From an uncultured Coriobacteriaceae bacterium (GTDB lineage: Bacteria; Actinomycetota; Coriobacteriia; Coriobacteriales; Coriobacteriaceae), in assembly GCA_949298635.1 (NCBI GenBank), contig CASFXG010000004.1, positions 1-51,519 on the forward strand: 51,519 nt of DNA. Direction: 5' to 3'. The notes under the pieces are model-generated. The model was not told the DNA's origin and made no database searches. It was given only the letters and a program-made list of their open reading frames with translations. Positions 45,309 to 51,519 of the stretch are shown in pieces. Every line of letters starts with the position of its first letter. Position 1 is the first letter of the stretch. A program made the position numbers and the translations under genes.

Positions 45309-45570
45309 GGGTTGGTTGGGGACGTGTTCCTTCCAACCCCTTTTCGCTCTCAATGGGCTCAGTCCGGATCTCAGAGCCTCGTTCTCGCGCTTCATGATGC
45401 AGATTATTCCATTTAGCTGCGTCTAGACGGATAAATCTGCATCATGAAGCCCGCGTTCACCGTATCGGCGACTCATTTGGGACGGGTTTGCTCGATTCAA
45501 GTGACTCAAGTAACCCCGTCCCCAAATGAGTCACCGAACGGGTTGAAAGGAGCACGTCCCCAACCAATCC
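45309..45570. repeat. composite intergenic element B-D-C-B', copy 1
   Basis: The 262-bp element is framed by 32-bp inverted ends B (45309-45340, GGGTTGGTTGGGGACGTGTT...) and B' (45539-45570). Inside are hairpin D (arms 45389-45410 and 45429-45450, GCTTCATGATGCAG...) and hairpin C (45470-45532, GACTCATTTGGG arms). The same order recurs at 47526-47838. It fills the convergent gap between the ABC exporter and the esterase. Confidence 0.88.
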
Positions 45571-45582
45571 ATTCCAGCTCTT

Positions 45583-46482
45583 TTAGCCAAGGGTGTCTGG
45601 ATTTTCGCCCGTCATGGGGATGTCTTTGTCCGGTGCGCGCAGGCTCGTGAGCGCCGAGTAGTCGCCGCCGGCGGTGGTGGGCTTCATCTCGCCGGGCGCG
45701 TACCAGTCGAGTGCGCAGTCGATCCATGCATTCCAGAACGGCCACTCGTGCCCACCGATTTCGGGCTCCCAATAGGTGACGTCGAAGTCGTTTCGGCGCA
45801 GAAGTTCGGCGAAATCCCGGTTGTTTTGGCAGAGGTTGTCGCTCTCGCCGCACGCAACGTAGAAGCGCGGTTTGGGTAGGCTGGGGTCATCGCTGAAACG
45901 TTCGGCGAGCGCAACGTAATCCTTTTCAGATCCAATCACGGTGTCGAGGTCGCCGAAGAACCGCTCGTAGTATTTGCGTTTGCGCGGTGAATGCGAGTCG
46001 ACGGCCTCGAGAATGCGATCGCGCATGAACGTGCCCGAGAGCGCGATGATGCTGCCGAACCGGTCGGGACGCAGAAGGCCGTTGATCACGGCGGTATACG
46101 CACCGATCGAGATGCCTGCGAGCGCGGTGTCCTCGCGTTTGCGTGAGAGAGGGAAGAGATGGCGCGTGACGTCGATGAGCTCCTCGCTGATGAACTTGCC
46201 GTGCCACTCGTTGATTTCGGGCTTATTGAGATACAGCCCGTCCTCGCCAGAGGGCATAATGAGCGCGATGTCGCGTGCTTCGGCGGTTTCGACCACGTGT
46301 GTGCGGTCGATCCAGTCCACGTCGCGTCCGAAAAGCCCGTGCAGTAGGTATACCGTCCGGTACGGCCCGCGACGCCCCTTCGCGCGCTTCTCGCCGTCCA
46401 TCTTATCAACGGGAATTACCGCGGTGAGCATGACGTTGCGTTGGAGATAGGTGGAGTAGAAATCGGCGCGGAGCAGAGCCAT
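45583..46482 (-). CDS. alpha/beta-hydrolase esterase (EstA/esterase D-like) 1
   Basis: A 299-residue cytoplasmic esterase of the putative tributyrin-esterase group. VYLLHGLFGRDVDWI supplies the oxyanion region, GISIGAYTA the nucleophile elbow with Ser, and GGHEWPFWN the catalytic His. No signal peptide is present. A C-terminal tail of ~25 residues (GGDYSALTS onward) is not part of the fold and ends close to the repeat element. It is a paralogue of the next gene upstream, with conserved spacing of motifs. Confidence 0.85.
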   Translation of the reverse strand: MALLRADFYSTYLQRNVMLTAVIPVDKMDGEKRAKGRRGPYRTVYLLHGLFGRDVDWIDRTHVVETAEARDIALIMPSGEDGLYLNKPEINEWHGKFISEELIDVTRHLFPLSRKREDTALAGISIGAYTAVINGLLRPDRFGSIIALSGTFMRDRILEAVDSHSPRKRKYYERFFGDLDTVIGSEKDYVALAERFSDDPSLPKPRFYVACGESDNLCQNNRDFAELLRRNDFDVTYWEPEIGGHEWPFWNAWIDCALDWYAPGEMKPTTAGGDYSALTSLRAPDKDIPMTGENPDTLG

Positions 46483-46530
46483 GGGTTTCTCCTTCTTACT
46501 TACGCGTTGCCATGGGCAGGTAGGGGGTGT

Positions 46531-46608
46531 GGGTTGGTTGGGGACGTGTTCCGCTCAACCCATGAGAAGACTTGGATGGGTTGAGCGGAACACGTCCCCA
46601 ACCAACCC
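46531..46608. repeat. perfect 32-bp inverted repeat (B-B') between the esterase genes
   Basis: 46531-46562 and 46577-46608 are perfect reverse complements (GGGTTGGTTGGGGACGTGTT... ending CTCAACCCA), with a 14-base spacer. It is the end sequence of the composite element without the internal D and C parts. It ends two bases before the stop codon of the second esterase gene. Confidence 0.95.
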
Positions 46609-46610
46609 AT

Positions 46611-47456
46611 TCAACCCATTGAGACGGGGAGCCAGTCGAGGGCGCGGACGAGGGCGGTGTTCCAGAACTCCCAATCGTGCCCGCCGGGGAGCTCGAGCTG
46701 CGTGACATCGATGCCAGTGCCTTGCAGACGTCCAGCGAGCTCGCGATTCGGGTTCGCCAGGGGATCGCTTGTTCCCCATGCCATGAACACGCGCGGGCGC
46801 GGCCGGTCGCAGTAGACGACATCCGCCGCGAGGCGTGCGGGATCCTTATCGCTATCTGCGACGTGCTCGAGGTCGCCAAAGGTCGATTCGAGGAACGGAC
46901 GATTCAAGAAGAAGAGGTCGTCCGAAATGACGTCGTCGAATCTGCCCGCTATCATGGCGGACGAAAGCGCGATGATGCCGCCGAAGTTCTCGGCATATTT
47001 GAAGCCGTTGCGCAGTGCTCCGTAGCCGCCCATGGAGATGCCGCCGATGAACGTGTCCTCGCGACGGGAAGAGACGGGGAAGACGCGGCGGGCGAATTCC
47101 ACAAGTTCCTGTCCTATGAAGCGGCCGAAATAGTTATGTGTCGCGGGTTGATCGAGATAGAACGCGTTGTAGCCCGACGGCATGATCACGGCGATGCCGC
47201 GCCGCTCCGCCCAGGAACGGATGCGGGTTTCGGAGATGAAGTCGCGATGGTTGCCGGTTATCCCATGCAAGAGGATGAGGATGGGGAACGGTTCGCGCGC
47301 TGCGGGATAGGGAGTGCGTTCCCAGGTGTCGGGATCGCTGCGGCGCAGCGCATCGAGGGCGAGTGCGTCGTCGTGGCTATCAATGGGCAAGATCACGTCG
47401 AGCGTGGTCGTGCGCATGAGTGCGGGCGAGTGGTAGTCGACACTGAGGCGAGCCAT
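46611..47456 (-). CDS. alpha/beta-hydrolase esterase (EstA/esterase D-like) 2
   Basis: A 281-residue esterase. LILLHGITGNHRDFI is the oxyanion region, GISMGGYGAL the nucleophile elbow and PGGHDWEFWN the catalytic His region. No signal peptide is present. It is clearly related to the esterase at 45583 through matching motif positions and a shared C-terminal W-D-x-W layout, so the pair probably arose by tandem duplication. The start at 47456 is preceded by GGAGGC. The promoter should lie in the repeat-bordered gap upstream. Confidence 0.86.
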   Translation of the reverse strand: MARLSVDYHSPALMRTTTLDVILPIDSHDDALALDALRRSDPDTWERTPYPAAREPFPILILLHGITGNHRDFISETRIRSWAERRGIAVIMPSGYNAFYLDQPATHNYFGRFIGQELVEFARRVFPVSSRREDTFIGGISMGGYGALRNGFKYAENFGGIIALSSAMIAGRFDDVISDDLFFLNRPFLESTFGDLEHVADSDKDPARLAADVVYCDRPRPRVFMAWGTSDPLANPNRELAGRLQGTGIDVTQLELPGGHDWEFWNTALVRALDWLPVSMG

Positions 47457-47525
47457 AGAGCCTCCTTCGAGTTAGTGACATATCGCAAGTATATATCAAC
47501 AGAGTAGAGCAACTGAGGGTGCAAT

Positions 47526-47838
47526 GGGTTGGTTGGGGACGTGTTCGCTTCAACCCATTTCAGCCCGGGATTTAAGCCCTCGGAGGGCATTTCAGTTCGA
47601 TGCGCAGCCGCCTGTTCTTGCGCATTATGATGCAGATTTATCCGTTACGACGCGTTGTAAAGGATAAAACTGCATCATGAAGCCCGCGTTCGTCGAATTT
47701 TGCCGGGCGGCTCATTTGGGACGACCCATTTGGGACGGGTTTGCCCGATTCAAATGACTCAAGTAACCCCGTCCCCAAATGAGTCATCCCCAAATGAGTC
47801 ACCGAACGGGTTGGTTGGAACGCGTCCCCAACCAACCC
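47526..47838. repeat. composite intergenic element B-D-C-B', copy 2
   Basis: This is a 313-bp relative of the element at 45309, with B at 47526-47557 and B' at 47807-47838. D arms lie at 47632-47653 and 47662-47683. C (about 47710-47801) contains an extra internal duplication of CCCCAAATGAGTCA and of CATTTGGGACG. The segment CATCATGAAGCCCGCGTTC is shared exactly with copy 1. Confidence 0.88.
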
Positions 47839-47936
47839 CTTTCTGCAGCGCGGCTTAGAAAATCTTATATAGAGACACTTAGATTTATGTATAGAACCAT
47901 CGTTGCAAGGAAACAATACCCTCGACAGAAGAAGGA

Positions 47937-48005
47937 CCGCCCCGTAGGGCGGGGAGAGGCGATGCAGAAACCCGAATGTTAAAAACCCCTGGGGTTATTT
48001 TACAT
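47937..48005 (+). promoter_or_regulatory. hairpin and CCCCTGGGG palindrome upstream of clpB
   Basis: CCGCCC-cgta-GGGCGG (47937-47952) is a perfect hairpin. It is followed by the near-palindrome 47976-48005 (ATGTTAAAAACCCC / TGGGGTTATTTTACAT), which also exists at 29509-29537. An A+T-rich stretch at 47860-47900 probably holds the promoter. No CIRCE element or full HspR inverted repeat was found. Confidence 0.5.
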
Positions 48006-48039
48006 GGGGTATTTGTGTTTGCCGAGAGAGGTGATTCTC

Positions 48040-50619
<2,580 letters not shown>

Positions 50620-50719
50620 CGCCTCACGAGCATTTTGGCGCGTGCGATGCCTTTTCCGTTGCGCCGCGGAGGGCTGATTTGACGCTTCGGGGCGGCTTGG
50701 TACGTAACCGAGCCGCCTC

Positions 50720-50874
50720 GTGGCCATTTTTGACAGCTTGGTGACAGCGATCCTGCGAAAAGAGGTGTGCCATGCGCCCACCATGCTGGAAGCGCACTCG
50801 GTTATCCCAGCTATGGGAGAACCGCACCCGCCTTCCCGCAGAATCGCTGTCACCAAGCTGTCAAAAATGGCCAC
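50720..50874. repeat. MITE-like element H with 38-bp terminal inverted repeats
   Basis: 50720-50757 (GTGGCCATTTTTGACAGCTT...) and 50837-50874 are reverse complements at 37 of 38 positions, enclosing 79 bases with no gene. The element lies between clpB and the DUF5692 gene, which converge. Confidence 0.9.
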
Positions 50875-50906
50875 AAGAGCCGAAATGCCTATCACGGGAG
50901 CGCATG

Positions 50907-50963
50907 GGAACGGACGGGACGGGTTCACTTCAAGCCTTTTGGCCGTGAAACCCGTCCCGTTCC
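50907..50963. repeat. inverted repeat I with GGGACGGGTT core
   Basis: GGAAC-GGA-CGGGACGGGTTCAC (50907-50928) is mirrored by GTGAAACCCGTCCCGTTCC (50945-50963). The core and following CACTT resemble unit C of the composite elements. The remaining bases to 51025 show no gene. Confidence 0.8.
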
Positions 50964-51025
50964 ATCATGCATGTGCGCGATGTCGGCTCGTGCGAGGTGC
51001 CGCCGGAGCAAACCGAGGCAGCTCG

Positions 51026-51519
51026 CTATGCTTTCTCTTCCACGGAAAGGTCAGCGCGTGCTATGGCCTTCTCGAAATCGCGCGTGCCGCGGAAAACCTC
51101 CTGCTTATAGGGATTTACGCCGAGCTTCTTCGCGCGGTAGATGATGTAGGCGAGCGCCGCCACGTTCGCCGCGAGCGCGAGCGCCGACACCACGAGGTTC
51201 ACGGTGGGATCGTTCACGGAGTTTGTCGAGAAGACGCTGTAGTCCTGGAACATGGGAAACACTTGGGCGAACATGCACCACAGCGCGAGCGTGTTCGCAC
51301 GGTTCTGGATCCAGCCGCCCTTGTTCCAGAAGAAGTTCGCTACGGTGGGGGCGAGCAGCAGCGCCAGGCCGCAGTACCAGGCATGCGTGGGCAGGCAGTT
51401 GTAGGTGTAGCAGAAGTTCCACAGGTCGTAGGCGATGATGAACACCCAGGTCATATCCGGCCAGAGCATGTCGTCGCGCTTCTTCGACACGTAGATGCCC
51501 CACCAGCCGGTCATGCAGA
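51026..51519 (-). CDS. DUF5692-type membrane protein, C-terminal part
   Basis: The frame is open through the right edge of the window, so the N-terminus lies beyond it. The visible ~164 residues contain about four hydrophobic segments (WVFIIAYDLWNFCYTYNCLP, WYCGLALLLAPTVANFFW, TLALWCMFAQVFPMF, LVVSALALAANVAALAYIIY). A basic cytoplasmic tail ends ADLSVEEKA. The DLWNFCYTYNCLP and NRANTLALW stretches match what I remember of DUF5692. Function is unknown. An internal ATG at 51514 could be mistaken for a start. Confidence 0.75.
   Translation of the reverse strand, partial: CMTGWWGIYVSKKRDDMLWPDMTWVFIIAYDLWNFCYTYNCLPTHAWYCGLALLLAPTVANFFWNKGGWIQNRANTLALWCMFAQVFPMFQDYSVFSTNSVNDPTVNLVVSALALAANVAALAYIIYRAKKLGVNPYKQEVFRGTRDFEKAIARADLSVEEKA

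Noticed and set aside
47710..47801. ACTCAAG sequences upstream of clpB as an HspR (HAIR) operator
   Set aside because: Only half-sites are present, without the CTTGAGT-N7-ACTCAAG arrangement. The same sequence also occurs in the composite element at 45470-45532, which is not near a heat-shock gene.

Overview
The window is a G+C-rich bacterial chromosome segment with tightly packed genes. It probably comes from a gut Coriobacteriia actinobacterium of the Collinsella/Olsenella type. That placement is an inference from the gene content (citrate lyase with a Na+-decarboxylase, several arginine deiminases, Nfn/Sud-type flavoproteins, a DUF5692 protein) and from dense families of short intergenic inverted repeats. 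No rRNA, prophage, transposase or CRISPR array was seen. One tRNA gene (initiator Met) is present.

Layout. 1-5536: the end of a citrate fermentation operon (oadB, a possible small OadG-like peptide, citD, citE, citF, citX, carboxyltransferase oadA). 5696-7926 (-): an NfnB/NfnA-type electron-transfer pair. 8487-13867: arginine deiminase cluster 1 (arcA1, a putrescine-carbamoyltransferase-like arcB1, an APC antiporter, an ArcT-like aminotransferase), followed by a convergent ArsR-type regulator with its own operator. 15252-17146: pth and an orphan protein with a nuclease-like C-terminus. 17440-23526: a visibly less G+C-rich segment with arginine deiminase cluster 2, where a divergent arcA2 coupled to an S24/XRE regulator faces arcD2-arcA3-arcB2. 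23627-26048 (-): prs and glmU. 26284-29448: a complete ECF transporter (T, fused A-A', S). 29704-34004: a CPA2 antiporter and a CstA-type transporter with an attenuator-like leader. 34185-37721: a DUF2252 protein, an anion-permease homologue and an HTH protein. 37887-40135: tRNA-fMet and glmS. 40359-45300: a small unknown protein, then a MarR regulator with a heterodimeric ABC exporter. 45583-47456 (-): two paralogous esterases. 48040-50619: clpB. 51026-end (-): a partial DUF5692 membrane protein.

Metabolic theme: anaerobic energy conservation from citrate (citrate lyase, then the Na+-translocating oxaloacetate decarboxylase) and from arginine (deiminase, carbamoyltransferase, antiporter). 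No carbamate kinase, CitC or biotin carrier lies in the window, so these must be encoded elsewhere.

The most unusual signals are listed here. (1) A set of 32-33-bp intergenic repeat units has variable self-complementary arms around a related GGGAC-containing core. They occur alone, as inverted pairs, and as a composite element present twice with the same internal order. (2) There are three arginine deiminase paralogues, one of which has lost a substrate-binding arginine. (3) A leader peptide with mutually exclusive hairpins precedes the cstA-type gene. (4) A single in-frame stop separates OadB from an OadG-like helix. Coordinates were read by eye from the sequence, and all functions are assigned from remembered family features without a database search.
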